From Zoogloea sp. (GTDB lineage: Bacteria > Pseudomonadota > Gammaproteobacteria > Burkholderiales > Rhodocyclaceae), in assembly GCA_009026175.1 (NCBI GenBank), contig WBTZ01000032.1:1-39659 (forward strand): a stretch of 39,659 nt of DNA, written 5' to 3'. The position numbers and the translations under genes were made by a program. The notes under the pieces are model-generated. The model was given only the letters and a program-made list of their open reading frames with translations. It was not told where the DNA came from and did no database searches. Every line of letters begins with the position of its first letter. Positions within the stretch are counted from its first letter, which is position 1. This document shows positions 1 to 7,855 of the stretch, one piece after another.

Positions 1-329
1 GGCCAGGCAGGGGCGGCCTGGGGTGGGTCTCCCGCTACGTCGGCCGTCCGATCTGCGCCCCCGCTGCATCCAGGTGCAGCAGCAGGGCCAGCCTGCATGG
101 CGCGAAGCGCGGGCCGATTGAGGCGTTCGGGAAGGCCCAGGTCCCGCCCGTGCCGGGCCGCGCAGGCTCGACCGGGGTAGCCCCGGGGGCGCATGTCGAG
201 CAGCCACCAGGGCAGGCCGGGGCTGTACCGCGTGGCCCCACCGGCTTCGCGCATGACGAAGCCGCCCGGCCGGACCGGGGTGAGCGTGCCGCGGTGATGG
301 ACCCTGGCCTCCGGATCCCCCCGGCTCAT
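1..329 (-). pseudogene. Truncated HipA/YjjJ-like kinase relic
   Basis: Reading the minus strand leftward from an ATG at 329 gives a frame open to the window edge. It contains L-P-W-W-L-L-D-M-R-P-R-G-Y-P-G-R followed by an AARHG..LGLPERL segment. This resembles the segment after the N-terminal helix-turn-helix in HipA-like proteins of the YjjJ type. An in-frame stop at 366-368 removes any upstream coding, so the usual N-terminal DNA-binding part is missing. Around position 80-100 the similarity seems to move to another frame (a LLLHLDAAG-like stretch), suggesting a frameshift. I see no ribosome binding site. The assignment rests on remembered family motifs, and the left part lies outside the window, so the state of the kinase domain is unknown. 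Confidence 0.42.
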
Positions 330-344
330 CGTCCGTCCGGACGA
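327..344 (-). promoter_or_regulatory. Dyad box A, near the LuxR-type gene
   Basis: Read on the minus strand the site is TCGTCCGGACGGACGATG. Its 16-bp core (329-344) is a near-perfect palindrome with 7-bp arms TCGTCCG/CGGACGA. It lies about 58 bp before the start of the LuxR-family regulator and matches seven other intergenic boxes in the window. The best-matching orientation points left, but the core is symmetric. Autoregulation of the regulator is an inference. Confidence 0.6.
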
Positions 345-402
345 CGCGCCGGGGGGGGCGGCGTGTCAGCCTGCCAGCTTCTCCTCCATCTATGCCAAGA
401 TC

Positions 403-1578
403 ATGATTCGTGTGCCCGAGTCCGGCCCGGTGGATTCCCAGACCCTGTTTGCGCGGTCCGGGGTGGATTTCCAGACCTACGAGCAGATGATCGGGCTGAT
501 CCACGACGGCGCTTTCGACCTGCAGGCCTGGGACGCCCTGTTGCATCTGCTGCAGGCGCAGTTGCGGGCCAACTATGTCTCCCTGGTGCTGCTGCCCGAT
601 CTGTCCGGGCCGGGCCTGCCCATCCTCTTCGCCGGCCCGGCCCGGCAGGACCTGCTGGCGGCCTACACCGACGTGCTCCATGGCCTGGACCCCTTCGTCA
701 ATCTGCCGCGGGACCGGATGCTGGCGGTCGAGGAGCTGATCTCCGAGGCCGAGTGGCTGGACAGCGTGGTGTACCGCAGCTGCATGGCGCCGCTGGGGAT
801 CCGTCACCTGGCGGGGGCCGACCTGGACGTGGGCAGCGAGGCGGTGTGCCGCTTCCGGGTCTGCCGCAGCGCGGAAGGCGGGCCCTTCGGCGAGGCGGAG
901 CGGGCGCTGTGTGCCTTGCTGCTGCCCCATCTCAAGCGCGCCTTGCGGGCCCGCGCCGTGCTGGACGGCTCGGACCGGGAGCGCCGCCTGTATGCGGGCG
1001 CCCTGGAGCGCCTGGAGGTGGGGACCCTGTGGGTGGATCGCCACGGCAAGGTGTTGGGCAGCAACCGGGTGGCGGACGAGATCCTGGCGGCGGACGACGG
1101 CCTGCGCCTGGTCGGCCGGACATTGCGCCCCAGCCTGCGCACCGAGAGGCTGCTGCTGCACGAAATGATCGCCCGGGTCGGTGGCGAGCGGCGCAAGGGG
1201 CCGGGGCTGGTGGAGGGCATGACCCTGACCCGCCCGTCGGGGCGCTCCCGCCTGGGCGTGCTGATCCGGCCAGTGCCGCCCGCGGGCATCGCGGAGTACG
1301 GTCCCTGTCCGGAAGCGGTGCTGCACATCAGCGACGTGGAGCGCTCGGTCGGCGCATCGCCGGCCCTGTTGCGCAGCCTGTTCGGCCTGACCTCGGCCGA
1401 AAGCGGGCTGGCCTTGCTGCTGGTCGAGGGCCTGACCCTGGACGAGGCCTCGGTCCGCCAGGGCGTCAGCCGCCACACGGCCCGCAGCCAGTTGCGCAGC
1501 ATCTTTGCCAAGACCGGCGTCACCCGCCAGACCGAGCTGCTGCGCCTGGTGTTGCGCAGCGTGGTGCCCCTGGGCTGA
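403..1578 (+). CDS. LuxR-family transcriptional regulator (TeiR/TesR-like)
   Basis: A 391-residue cytoplasmic regulator. The C-terminal 60 residues form a LuxR/NarL helix-turn-helix (LTSAESGLALLLVEGLTLDE, then S-R-H-T-A-R-S-Q-L-R-S-I-F-A-K-T-G). The N-terminal 300 residues look like a sensor region of GAF/PAS kind, with no receiver-domain phosphorylation motif. LuxR-type activators of this size and layout, such as TeiR of Comamonas testosteroni, control steroid catabolism, and the surrounding genes support that role. The ATG at 403 has no strong ribosome binding site; a second in-frame ATG lies near codon 29. A dyad box lies about 58 bp upstream and the same box precedes the other operons, so this protein is the obvious candidate to bind it. 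The ligand is unknown. Confidence 0.85.
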   Translation: MIRVPESGPVDSQTLFARSGVDFQTYEQMIGLIHDGAFDLQAWDALLHLLQAQLRANYVSLVLLPDLSGPGLPILFAGPARQDLLAAYTDVLHGLDPFVNLPRDRMLAVEELISEAEWLDSVVYRSCMAPLGIRHLAGADLDVGSEAVCRFRVCRSAEGGPFGEAERALCALLLPHLKRALRARAVLDGSDRERRLYAGALERLEVGTLWVDRHGKVLGSNRVADEILAADDGLRLVGRTLRPSLRTERLLLHEMIARVGGERRKGPGLVEGMTLTRPSGRSRLGVLIRPVPPAGIAEYGPCPEAVLHISDVERSVGASPALLRSLFGLTSAESGLALLLVEGLTLDEASVRQGVSRHTARSQLRSIFAKTGVTRQTELLRLVLRSVVPLG

Positions 1579-1673
1579 GCCACCTGCAGGGCTGGCACCG
1601 CATTTCACTCGAATGAGGGATGCGGCTCGCAGTGCACCATCGGCAGCATCCTCCCGCCGTCACCTCGAACGGC

Positions 1674-1703
1674 CCGGAAAGCCCGGCTGTCCTTGCTTTC
1701 CGG
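1674..1703. repeat. Inverted repeat in the leader of the DUF1302 gene
   Basis: Nine-base arms CCGGAAAGC (1674-1682) and GCTTTCCGG (1695-1703) are separated by 12 bases and end 31 bases before the DUF1302 start. No T-run follows, so it is not a simple terminator. It could be an operator or an mRNA leader hairpin. No copy of the dyad box is present in this 156-base gap. Confidence 0.4.
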
Positions 1704-1734
1704 CCCATGAACAGCAGCACGCAGGGAGGGATTG

Positions 1735-3378
1735 ATGCTCCATCAGCACCGCTTCACACCATTGCAGACACGCCGGCTGGTCGCGCTGGCCCTGGCCGGC
1801 ATCGGCCTGCCGGCCGTGGCCGGCCCCAGCTTCCAGTGGGGGGAGACCACTTCGGTCGACACGTCCCTGACCGTCGGCTACACCAGCTCGATGCGTCTGG
1901 ACAATGCGTCGGCGGCCTATCTGGCCGACCTCAACAACGATGACGGGACCCGCAACTTCAAGCGCCACAGCCTGATCAACAACCGCCTCAACGTGCTCGG
2001 CGAGATCAAGTTCAAGCATGACAACCTCGGCGGCATGCTGCGCGGCAGTGCCTTCCACGATACGGTCTACCAGGGCGCCAACGGCAATGATTCCCCGGGG
2101 ACCGTCAACAAGACCGGTCCGGCCAACGAGTTCGTGGATGAGACCCGGCGCCTGAGCGGGCAGAACACCCGCCTGCTGGAGGCCTTCGTGTATGGCAACT
2201 GGCTGGTCGGCAGCATGCCCCTCAACGTCAAGCTGGGGCGCCACGCGGTGGTGTGGGGGGAAAGCCTGTTCTGGCCCAACATCAGCCAGGGCCAGGTGCC
2301 GGTGGATGCCACCAAGTTCAACGTGCCCGGCACCGAGGCCAAGGAGAGTTACCTGCCGGTGGGCCAGATCTCCGGCAGCCTGGGTCTGACCGACAGCCTC
2401 ACGGTGACCGGCTACTACCAGTACAAGTGGGAGAAGTCCCGCCTCAACCCGGTGGGCGATTACTTCGGCAGCGACTACTTCGGGCCGGGCGCCCAGTTCT
2501 ACCGGCTGGCGGGGGGGCCGATCTCCAGTCTGCCGGACCACAGCTTTGCCGTGGCCAACTATGCCGGTGAGATCACTGCCCGGAACTCCGGCCAGTGGGG
2601 GCTGGGGGCCCGTTACCAGCTCAGCGACAACACCGAGCTGGGCCTCTTCCACTACCGTTATCACGACCGGGTGGGGGCCATGTTCTACGACTTCACCGGC
2701 AGTACCCGCTACTCGTCCCTGCCGCGTTTCGGGGCGATGGCCTCGCCCGGCAGCGCACCCTATTTCAAGCTGGCCTATTTCGAGGACATCAAGCTCACCG
2801 GCCTCAGCGTCAGCACCAAGTTTGGCGACGCGGTGCAGGTGGGCGGTGACCTGAGCTACCGGGATGGCGCCCCGGTGTACCTGGACAATGGCTCCCCCAC
2901 CCGGGGCAGCTACCTCCAGGGCAATGGCAACTTCGTTTACATGCTCGGCCCCAGCGCCCTGGCCCACCAGACGACCCTGATGGGCGAGGTGGTCCACCAG
3001 CGCATCACCGGCGTCGACACCCTGACCGTGAGCGGCGCCATGCCGGGCCAGAACGGCAACTTTTCCCGCTATGTGTATGACGGTCAGACCCGTGGCTCGA
3101 CCCTGGCCGGGGCCGGCGTGATGCTCGACTACCCGTCCGTCTTCAGCGGCTGGGACCTGAGCACCCGCGCCGTGTGGACCCAGAACGTGGCGGGCAGCAG
3201 CTTCTCCGGGATGGGGCGCGACGAGCGCCGCCTGACCCTGGGAGCCGACTTCAAGTACCTCGGCAACTTCCAGGTGGGCCTCACCTACGTCACCTACATC
3301 GGCTCGGCCAGCATCGCCGATGGCCGCAGCCTGGCCGACCGGGACTACCTGTCCCTCAACGCCAAATACACCTTCTGA
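1735..3378 (+). CDS. DUF1302 family outer-membrane protein
   Basis: A 547-residue exported protein. The N-terminus has positive residues followed by a hydrophobic stretch (L-V-A-L-A-L-A-G-I-G-L-P-A-V-A-G) typical of a signal peptide, with likely cleavage after AVA. The rest is rich in alternating aromatic and polar residues and ends in Y-T-F, the terminal phenylalanine pattern of outer-membrane beta-barrels. DUF1302 proteins are found with DUF1329 proteins in proteobacterial steroid and hydrophobic-substrate clusters, where uptake or efflux across the outer membrane has been proposed. The ATG at 1735 is preceded by GGAGGG at about 4 bases; an in-frame TTG directly precedes it. It is followed after a short gap by the DUF1329 gene, probably co-transcribed. 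Confidence 0.85.
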   Translation: MLHQHRFTPLQTRRLVALALAGIGLPAVAGPSFQWGETTSVDTSLTVGYTSSMRLDNASAAYLADLNNDDGTRNFKRHSLINNRLNVLGEIKFKHDNLGGMLRGSAFHDTVYQGANGNDSPGTVNKTGPANEFVDETRRLSGQNTRLLEAFVYGNWLVGSMPLNVKLGRHAVVWGESLFWPNISQGQVPVDATKFNVPGTEAKESYLPVGQISGSLGLTDSLTVTGYYQYKWEKSRLNPVGDYFGSDYFGPGAQFYRLAGGPISSLPDHSFAVANYAGEITARNSGQWGLGARYQLSDNTELGLFHYRYHDRVGAMFYDFTGSTRYSSLPRFGAMASPGSAPYFKLAYFEDIKLTGLSVSTKFGDAVQVGGDLSYRDGAPVYLDNGSPTRGSYLQGNGNFVYMLGPSALAHQTTLMGEVVHQRITGVDTLTVSGAMPGQNGNFSRYVYDGQTRGSTLAGAGVMLDYPSVFSGWDLSTRAVWTQNVAGSSFSGMGRDERRLTLGADFKYLGNFQVGLTYVTYIGSASIADGRSLADRDYLSLNAKYTF

Positions 3379-3391
3379 CCTGCAGGGAAGC

Positions 3392-4771
3392 ATGGAAACC
3401 CATATGAGCAAGCCGATCTCCGCACTGATCCTGGGCGCCGCGCTGCTGGCGGCCCAGGGCGCCCACGCCAAGGCCACCCCCGAAGAAATCGCCCGCCTGG
3501 GCAAGGACCTCACCTGTGTCGGCGCCGAAAAGGCCGGCAACGCCGACGGCAGCATTCCGCCCTGGAGCGGCAAATGGCTGGGCGTGCCGCCTGGCGTGGA
3601 CTTCAAGGGCACGGGCTTTCACCCCGTCGATCCCTATCCCGCCGACAAGCCCCTCTACGTCATCACCGCCGCCAACATGGCCCAGTATGCGCAGCGCCTG
3701 TCGGCGGGGCAGAAGGCCATGTTCAAGCGCTACCCCGGGACCTACAGGATCCCGGTGTATCCCACCCACCGGGACTTCCGCTTTCCGGATGCGGTGTGCA
3801 AGAGCACCCTGGAAAACGCAGCCAGCGCCGAGCTGGTGGACAACGGCGAGGGGGTGATGGGCGCCAGCGGCGGCACCTTGTTCCCCATCCCCAAGTCGGG
3901 CCTGGAGCTGCTGTGGAACGCCACCATGCCCTACCGGGCGTGGACGGAGGAGCTGGTTTCCGACAATGCCTACGTGCTCGCCGATGGCAAGATCAACTGG
4001 GGCCGGGTGCGCTCCCGCAATCTGGCGCCGGGGGTCGAGCCCGGGCGCAAGGGCCGGACGGCGGGCAACTCTTCGTTCTACCTCAACGAAACCCTGCTGC
4101 CCGAACGGGACAAGGGCGAGGTGAACACCGGCACCGAGTTCTGGAACTTTGCCAAGGAGCCCCGCCAGAGCTGGCGCTACGACCCGGGCACCCGGCGGGT
4201 GCGGCAGTCGCCCGGCTACGGCTTCGACATGCCCTTCCCGGGGACCGGCGGCTCCATCGCGGTGGACGAGGTGCGCCTCTTCAACGGTTCGCCGGAGCGC
4301 TTCAACTGGAAGATCGTCGGCAAGAAGGAGCTCTACGTGCCCTACAACGCCTACCGGGTGCACTCCGACAAGCTCAAGTACGCCGACCTGATCCGCCCGG
4401 GCCATATCAACCCGGATGCCATGCGCTATGAACTGCACCGGGTGTGGGTGGTGGAAGCCACCCTGAAGGAAGGCTATCGCCACCTCTACAGCAAGCGCAC
4501 CCTCTACATCGACGAGGACACCTGGTTCATGCTGATGGCCGACAACTACGACAGCCGCGGCGAGCTGTGGCGGACTTCGGTGGTCAACTACTTCTACGCC
4601 TACGAGATGAACACCTGGCAGGCGGGGGTTGGCCTCTACCACGACCTCAATGCCGGCACCTATCTCGCCTTCAACCTGATCAACGAGCAGCCCGGTGCCT
4701 ACAAGCTCAACCAGGGCAAGTTCACCGAACGGGATTTCGGCCCCGAGGCCGCGCGCCGCATGGGCCTCTGA
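3392..4771 (+). CDS. DUF1329 family exported protein
   Basis: About 459 residues, beginning with a signal peptide (I-S-A-L-I-L-G-A-A-L-L-A-A-Q-G-A-H-A, cleavage after AHA), so it acts in the periplasm or at the outer membrane. The mature part has the DUF1329 character: Y-A-Q-R-L..Q near the N-terminus, many Tyr/Trp/Asn-rich strands and a conserved E-T-L-L-P-E-R-D segment. The family has a LolA/LolB-like fold and is commonly paired with DUF1302, suggesting lipid or steroid handling across the envelope. The start is either 3392 or the in-frame ATG at 3404; the signal peptide is preserved in both. The gene begins 14 bases after DUF1302 and is followed by a strong hairpin terminator, closing this transcription unit. 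Confidence 0.84.
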   Translation: METHMSKPISALILGAALLAAQGAHAKATPEEIARLGKDLTCVGAEKAGNADGSIPPWSGKWLGVPPGVDFKGTGFHPVDPYPADKPLYVITAANMAQYAQRLSAGQKAMFKRYPGTYRIPVYPTHRDFRFPDAVCKSTLENAASAELVDNGEGVMGASGGTLFPIPKSGLELLWNATMPYRAWTEELVSDNAYVLADGKINWGRVRSRNLAPGVEPGRKGRTAGNSSFYLNETLLPERDKGEVNTGTEFWNFAKEPRQSWRYDPGTRRVRQSPGYGFDMPFPGTGGSIAVDEVRLFNGSPERFNWKIVGKKELYVPYNAYRVHSDKLKYADLIRPGHINPDAMRYELHRVWVVEATLKEGYRHLYSKRTLYIDEDTWFMLMADNYDSRGELWRTSVVNYFYAYEMNTWQAGVGLYHDLNAGTYLAFNLINEQPGAYKLNQGKFTERDFGPEAARRMGL

Positions 4772-4794
4772 CCCGTCCCCGGCAGTCCCTTCAG

Positions 4795-4827
4795 AGGGCG
4801 GCGGCCTCCGGGCGGGCCGCCCTTTTT
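4795..4827 (+). terminator. Rho-independent terminator after the DUF1329 gene
   Basis: Arms AGGGCGGC (4795-4802) and GCCGCCCT (4816-4823) pair perfectly, with a GC-rich loop, and are followed by a T-run ending at 4827. It lies 24 bases after the DUF1329 stop and isolates this unit from the next operon. Confidence 0.75.
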
Positions 4828-4850
4828 CCCTGATCCACACCCTGCTCATC

Positions 4851-4868
4851 TAGTCAGCCTGGACGATG
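4851..4868 (+). promoter_or_regulatory. Dyad box B with -10-like element
   Basis: TAGTCAGCCTGGACGATG, with dyad halves TAGTC and GACGA. A weak -10-like CCCAAT is at 4886-4891, 23 bases past the box end. The first gene of the redox operon starts at 4957. Placement next to the -35 region suggests an activator site. Confidence 0.65.
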
Positions 4869-4956
4869 CCGCGAAGGTGTCCAGGCCCAATCATGGGCAC
4901 CAACCGGGGGCCTGCTGTCCCCGTCCCAATCACTCAACACGATCATGGAGGCCGGC

Positions 4957-5691
4957 ATGAAGTTTTCCGACAAGGTGGTATTCGTTACGGGCGCAGCCCA
5001 GGGCATGGGGCTGGCCATCGTGCAGCGCTTCGCTGCCGAGGGCGCCTGCGTGGTGGCGGCCGACATCAACGGCGAAGCGGCCGCCCGGGCGGTGGCCGGG
5101 CTGGGCTCGCGCGGCCTGGCGCTGAGCTGCAACGTGGCTGACAGCGCCTCGGTGGTCGAGGCCTTCCAGGCCGTGGAGGCCCGCTTCGGCCGGGTGGATG
5201 TGGTGATCAACAGCGCCGGCATCGGCTCGATGGATGCCTTCGTGGACACCCCGGACGAGGCCTGGGCGCGGGTCATCGGCGTCAATCTGACCGGCACCTT
5301 CCTGTGCTGCCGCGAAGGTGCGCGCCTGATGCAGAAGTGCGGCGCCCGCGGGGCCATCGTCAATGTGTCCAGCACCGCCGCCTTCTCCGGCGAGGGGCCG
5401 GCCCACTACTGCGCCTCCAAGGCCGCCGTGATGGGCCTCACCCGCAGCGCCGCCCGGGAGCTGGCGCCCACCGGGATCCGCGTCAACACCATCGTGCCCG
5501 GCCCCACCAACACCCCGATGATGGCCGGCATCCCGGACGAATGGACCCAGGCCATGATCCGCGCCATCCCCCTGGGCCGGATGGGCGAGCCGGAGGAGAT
5601 CGCGGCGGCGGCGGTCTTCCTGGCCAGCGAGGAGGCCGGCTTCATCACCGGCCAGAACCTGGCCGTGAATGGCGGCATGAGCTTCCTGTGA
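4957..5691 (+). CDS. Short-chain dehydrogenase/reductase
   Basis: A classical SDR of 244 residues. It has the nucleotide-binding motif T-G-A-A-Q-G-M-G at residues 11-18, an N-S-A-G motif (usual form N-N-A-G), and the catalytic pair Tyr151/Lys155 (Y-C-A-S-K) with a preceding serine. An Asp at the end of the second strand (A-A-D-I-N) favours NAD(H). ATG 4957 is chosen because GGAGG lies 5 bases upstream; ATG 4945 is an alternative that would overlap that site. It is first in a five-gene operon behind dyad box B. Oxidation of a steroid hydroxyl is likely from context, but position and stereochemistry cannot be read from sequence. Confidence 0.87.
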   Translation: MKFSDKVVFVTGAAQGMGLAIVQRFAAEGACVVAADINGEAAARAVAGLGSRGLALSCNVADSASVVEAFQAVEARFGRVDVVINSAGIGSMDAFVDTPDEAWARVIGVNLTGTFLCCREGARLMQKCGARGAIVNVSSTAAFSGEGPAHYCASKAAVMGLTRSAARELAPTGIRVNTIVPGPTNTPMMAGIPDEWTQAMIRAIPLGRMGEPEEIAAAAVFLASEEAGFITGQNLAVNGGMSFL

Positions 5692-5702
5692 GCAGCCCGG
5701 CC

Positions 5703-6332
5703 ATGAGCGACGCAAGCCTCGCTGCCCGACTGGACCGCCTGGAGTCCATCGAGGCGATCCGCCAGCTGGCGGGCAAGTACTCCCTGTCCCTCGACATGCG
5801 CGACCTGGACGCCCACGTGAACCTCTTCGCCCCCGACATCCGGGTCGGTCGCCGGGGGACCGGGCGGGCAGCCCTCAAGGCCTGGGTGGACGAGACCCTG
5901 CGGGAGCAGTTCACCGGCACCTCCCACCATGTGGGCCAGCACATCATCGAGTTCGTCGACCCCGACCACGCGGTGGGGGTCGTGTATTCCAAGAACGAGC
6001 ATGAGACCGGCCCCGAGTGGGTGATCATGCAGATGCTCTACTGGGACGACTACGCGCGCATCGACGGCCGGTGGTACTTCCGCCGCCGGCTGCCGTGCTA
6101 CTGGTACGCCACCGACCTGAACAAGCCACCCATCGGCGAGCGCAAGATGCGCTGGCCGGGCCGCGAGCCCTATGCCGGCACCTTCCATGAGCTGTTCCCG
6201 TCCTGGCAGGCCTTCTGGGCCCACCGCCCGGACAAGGACGCGCTGCCCGAGGTGGCCGCACCGGCCCCCGCGGAGGCCTTCCTGGCCACCCTCCGCCAGG
6301 GCGCGCCGGACCCGAAGATCCGGGTGCGCTGA
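5703..6332 (+). CDS. SnoaL/NTF2-like protein, possible steroid dehydratase or isomerase
   Basis: A 209-residue protein with a SnoaL_4-type NTF2-like fold: the N-terminal helix E-S-I-E-A-I-R-Q-L-A-G-K-Y, then S-L-S-L-D-M-R-D, and a H-H-V-G-Q-H strand. Tyr26 and Asp31, with histidines at 75, 76 and 80, resemble the Tyr/Asp/His set of BaiE-type bile-acid 7-alpha-dehydratases and of scytalone dehydratase. The family also includes ketosteroid isomerase-like enzymes. The gene starts 11 bases after the SDR, and its stop overlaps the next start (TGATG), so all are translated together. Dehydration or isomerisation of a ring hydroxyl is plausible. The C-terminal 60 residues are proline/alanine-rich with no recognised motif. 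Confidence 0.72.
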   Translation: MSDASLAARLDRLESIEAIRQLAGKYSLSLDMRDLDAHVNLFAPDIRVGRRGTGRAALKAWVDETLREQFTGTSHHVGQHIIEFVDPDHAVGVVYSKNEHETGPEWVIMQMLYWDDYARIDGRWYFRRRLPCYWYATDLNKPPIGERKMRWPGREPYAGTFHELFPSWQAFWAHRPDKDALPEVAAPAPAEAFLATLRQGAPDPKIRVR

Positions 6333-7027
6333 TGAGCTGGAAGATGATCTACCTGGCCCGGCGCAACCCGGCCCTGAGGCCCGAGGACTTTCCCCAGGCC
6401 TGGCGGGAGCACTCGGCCCTCGGGGCCGGGTGCAGCAATGTCCGCGACAAGATCAGGAGCGTCCGCCAGTGCGCCCGCGACCTCGACAACAGCGCGCGGC
6501 TGGCCGGCGCCTCGGCGGGCTACGACGGGGTGAACCTGCTGGAGCTGCGCGACCGCCAGGCCGCCGACGACATCTGGAACGACGAGGAGACCCTGCGCAT
6601 CATGCGGCCCGACGAGCCCAGGGTGTTCTCGACCTGGGTCCGCGACTTCACCCTGATCGCCGAGGAGGGCGTGCTGCGCGACGGCGAGCCCACCGACTGT
6701 GTGGTGACGGCCTTCCTGGGCCTTGCCCCAGGGCTCAACCAGGCTGACCTGGACCGCGCCCTGGCCGCTGCGGGCCCTGAGCGCTGGCTGGCCGACCCGG
6801 CCCTCGGCGCGACCCGCCGGCTGGTCATCAACCGGGTGGATGGCACGCCGCCACCGGGTTACGACTACAGCCTGATCCTTGAAGCCTGGTACCCCGACCC
6901 CGCAGCCGCGATCCGCGCCTTCGACGGGGTCGAGCTGCCCGCGCGCCTGCCCCGCGTGGTGGCCGCCTGCATCGACCCCGCCCGCTCGGTGACTCTGCTC
7001 ACCCGGGTCACCCATCGTCGCCCCTGA
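6332..7027 (+). CDS. EthD-domain-like protein
   Basis: A 231-residue soluble protein. The opening (M-I-Y-L-A-R-R-N-P-A-L, then P-E-D-F-P-Q-A-W-R-E-H) is the signature of EthD/dimeric alpha-beta-barrel proteins. A second weaker copy may begin near residue 130 (F-L-G-L-A-P-G-L-N-Q-A-D-L), giving a tandem ferredoxin-like barrel. EthD-like proteins occur in degradation operons, usually without known catalysis. The start codon shares its A with the TGA of the SnoaL-like gene. Function in this operon is unknown. Confidence 0.65.
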   Translation: MSWKMIYLARRNPALRPEDFPQAWREHSALGAGCSNVRDKIRSVRQCARDLDNSARLAGASAGYDGVNLLELRDRQAADDIWNDEETLRIMRPDEPRVFSTWVRDFTLIAEEGVLRDGEPTDCVVTAFLGLAPGLNQADLDRALAAAGPERWLADPALGATRRLVINRVDGTPPPGYDYSLILEAWYPDPAAAIRAFDGVELPARLPRVVAACIDPARSVTLLTRVTHRRP

Positions 7028-7074
7028 ACGCCGCGACACCCCTCATCCGACACATTTCCCAAGGGACACACGCC

Positions 7075-7842
7075 ATGACTGCACGCCTGCAAGACAAGAT
7101 CGCCTTCATCACCGGTGGAGGCTCCGGCATCGGCGCCGCCACCGCCGAACGCTTTGCCGAGGAGGGCGCCCGGGTGGTGATTTGCGGCCGCCGCCAGGCG
7201 CCCCTCGACGAGGTGGTCGGCCGGATCCGCGCCACCGGCGGCCAGGCCGAAGCGGTGGTCGCCGACGTGAGCGACGAGGCCGCCTTCACCGCCGCGCTGG
7301 CAGACTGCGCCCGCCGCCACGGCCGCCTCGACATCCTGGTGAACAACGCCATGGCCTACACCTGGGGGCCCATCGAGGCCATGAGCAGCGCCGACTGGCA
7401 GGCCAACTTCAGTACTTCGGTGGACGGCACCTTCTGGGGTACCCGCAGCGCCATGCAGCTCATGAAGGCCCACGGCGGTTCCATCATCAACCTGTCGTCG
7501 ATCTGCGGCACCCTCGGAACCCCCTGGATGGCCGGCTACTCGGCCGCCAAGGCGGCGGTGATCAACTTCTCCCGCGCGGCGGCGGCGGAGGGCGCGGCCC
7601 ACGGCATCCGGGTGAACGTGGTGATCCCCGCCGTCGTCGAGACCCCGGCCACCGCCGGCATGCTGGCCGACCCGGCCTCGAAGGCCAGCACCGAGAAGCT
7701 CATCCCCATGGGGCGCGTCGGCAAGCCGCGGGAGCTCGCCAACGCCATCCTCTTCCTGGCCAGCGACGAGGCTTCCTACGTCACCGGCGCCGCCCTGCCG
7801 GTGGACGGTGGGCGTGCCGCCGTGCTGGTCACCGCCCTGTAA
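7075..7842 (+). CDS. Short-chain dehydrogenase/reductase
   Basis: A 255-residue classical SDR with T-G-G-G-S-G-I-G at residues 13-20 and Tyr155/Lys159 (Y-S-A-A-K). The second strand ends C-G-R-R, favouring NADP(H), in contrast with the NAD-type SDR at the head of the operon. The usual N-N-A-G is N-N-A-M. An upstream AAGGGAC supports the ATG at 7075. The two SDRs of opposite cofactor preference together with an OYE-type reductase suggest an oxidation/reduction sequence on the steroid ring. The exact hydroxyl or ketone is unknown. Confidence 0.86.
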   Translation: MTARLQDKIAFITGGGSGIGAATAERFAEEGARVVICGRRQAPLDEVVGRIRATGGQAEAVVADVSDEAAFTAALADCARRHGRLDILVNNAMAYTWGPIEAMSSADWQANFSTSVDGTFWGTRSAMQLMKAHGGSIINLSSICGTLGTPWMAGYSAAKAAVINFSRAAAAEGAAHGIRVNVVIPAVVETPATAGMLADPASKASTEKLIPMGRVGKPRELANAILFLASDEASYVTGAALPVDGGRAAVLVTAL

Positions 7843-7855
7843 GGGGAGGATGCCC

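Noticed and set aside
7013-7030. CATCGTC half-site in the end of the EthD-like gene
   Set aside because: The second half does not match the dyad, and it lies in coding sequence.
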